Of a stretch of DNA of 5,939 bases, positions 5,557 through 5,939 are shown in pieces (the stretch's first letter is position 1; the number at the start of each line of letters is the position of its first letter). The notes beneath the pieces were generated by a model. It saw nothing but the letters and a program-made list of their open reading frames with translations, was not told where the DNA came from and made no database searches. The position numbers and the translations under genes were made by a program. Source of the stretch: JANPCX01 sp046049865 (GTDB lineage Bacteria; Pseudomonadota; Gammaproteobacteria; Burkholderiales; Burkholderiaceae_C); assembly GCA_046049865.1 (NCBI GenBank), contig JBJOQO010000121.1, forward strand, positions 1-5,939, written 5' to 3'.

Positions 5557-5939
5557 TCAAACAGAAAAACCGTCGTCAGCTTGAATCACCGCGCCGTTCA
5601 CGAAATGACTTTCATTGGCGACCAACATCATCAGCACCGCATCCAAATCTTTGGGCACACCTACGCGTTTGCGCGGTAAAGACTCCACCAAACGTTTGCC
5701 TTGTTCGGTCGCCCAGCGGTGGTGGTTGATTTCGGTGTCGATGTATCCCGGGCAGATGGCATTGACATTGATGCCGTACTTGCCCCATTCCAAAGCCATG
5801 CAGCGCGTCATGTGGATGACAGCCGCTTTGCTCATGGCATAGATGCCAATCTGACTCAAGGCGCGCAGCCCCACGGTGGAGGCAATGTTGACAATCCGCC
5901 CCCCTGTGAAGGTGCCAGGCGCTGCCCCTTGGGCCCGTG
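5557..5939 (-). CDS. Short-chain dehydrogenase/reductase (SDR), C-terminal half; 5' end beyond the window
   Basis: The open frame continues to the window edge and gives 126 visible residues plus a partial codon. In visible numbering (codon 5937-5935 is residue 1) the classical SDR catalytic set is present: Ser20 in N-I-A-S-T, Tyr33 and Lys37 in Y-A-M-S-K. The Ser-Tyr distance of 13 and the Tyr-x-x-x-Lys spacing are typical. The segment N-V-N-A-I-C-P-G (about 70-77) follows the cofactor-binding consensus, and the chain ends in G-A-V-I-Q-A-D-D-G-F-S-V, the usual C-terminal substrate-pocket region. Full-length relatives are about 250-260 residues, so the Rossmann dinucleotide motif lies upstream of the window. 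The enzyme should be a cytosolic NAD(P)-dependent oxidoreductase; the substrate is not identifiable. A GTG at 5874 is an internal valine, not the start. It is the most upstream visible gene of the gene run and ends two bases before yceH. Confidence 0.92.
   Translation of the reverse strand, partial: RAQGAAPGTFTGGRIVNIASTVGLRALSQIGIYAMSKAAVIHMTRCMALEWGKYGINVNAICPGYIDTEINHHRWATEQGKRLVESLPRKRVGVPKDLDAVLMMLVANESHFVNGAVIQADDGFSV

Overview
The window looks like a chromosomal segment from a betaproteobacterium, most likely Comamonadaceae (Rhodoferax/Polaromonas/Limnohabitans-like). This rests on the moderately high GC content, the protein sequences and the gene mix, not on any database search. Every supportable gene lies on the minus strand, so transcription runs from high to low coordinates.

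In transcription order, the right edge holds the C-terminal half of a short-chain dehydrogenase/reductase (5557-5939). Two bases later begins a YceH/DUF480 winged-helix protein (4898-5554). After a 56-bp gap comes a hot-dog-fold acyl-CoA thioesterase (4401-4841). Its TGA overlaps the ATG of a PLP-dependent, cysteine-synthase-like enzyme close to the mycobacterial L-cysteine desulfhydrase Cds1 (3283-4404). A 106-bp gap leads to a secreted two-domain M16 zinc metallopeptidase of 932 residues (378-3176). A YdjM-type metal-dependent hydrolase gene follows (start at 320), but it is cut off after about 66 recognisable residues.

The cause of the truncation is visible at the left edge. An IS110-family element sits in the same orientation as the operon, and its transposase starts at position 31 and runs out of the window. 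The most interesting structure here is a perfect 10-bp inverted repeat (32-41 / 95-104). Its transposase-proximal arm is exactly the Shine-Dalgarno core and spacer before the transposase ATG. A read-through transcript from the host operon could therefore fold to hide the ribosome binding site. The IS leader is only about 90 nt, which bears on where the guide (bridge/seek) RNA of this element lies.

The rest is ordinary housekeeping or accessory-metabolic sequence. No tRNA, rRNA, CRISPR array or clear intrinsic terminator was seen, and no gene-free stretch exceeds about 110 bp.
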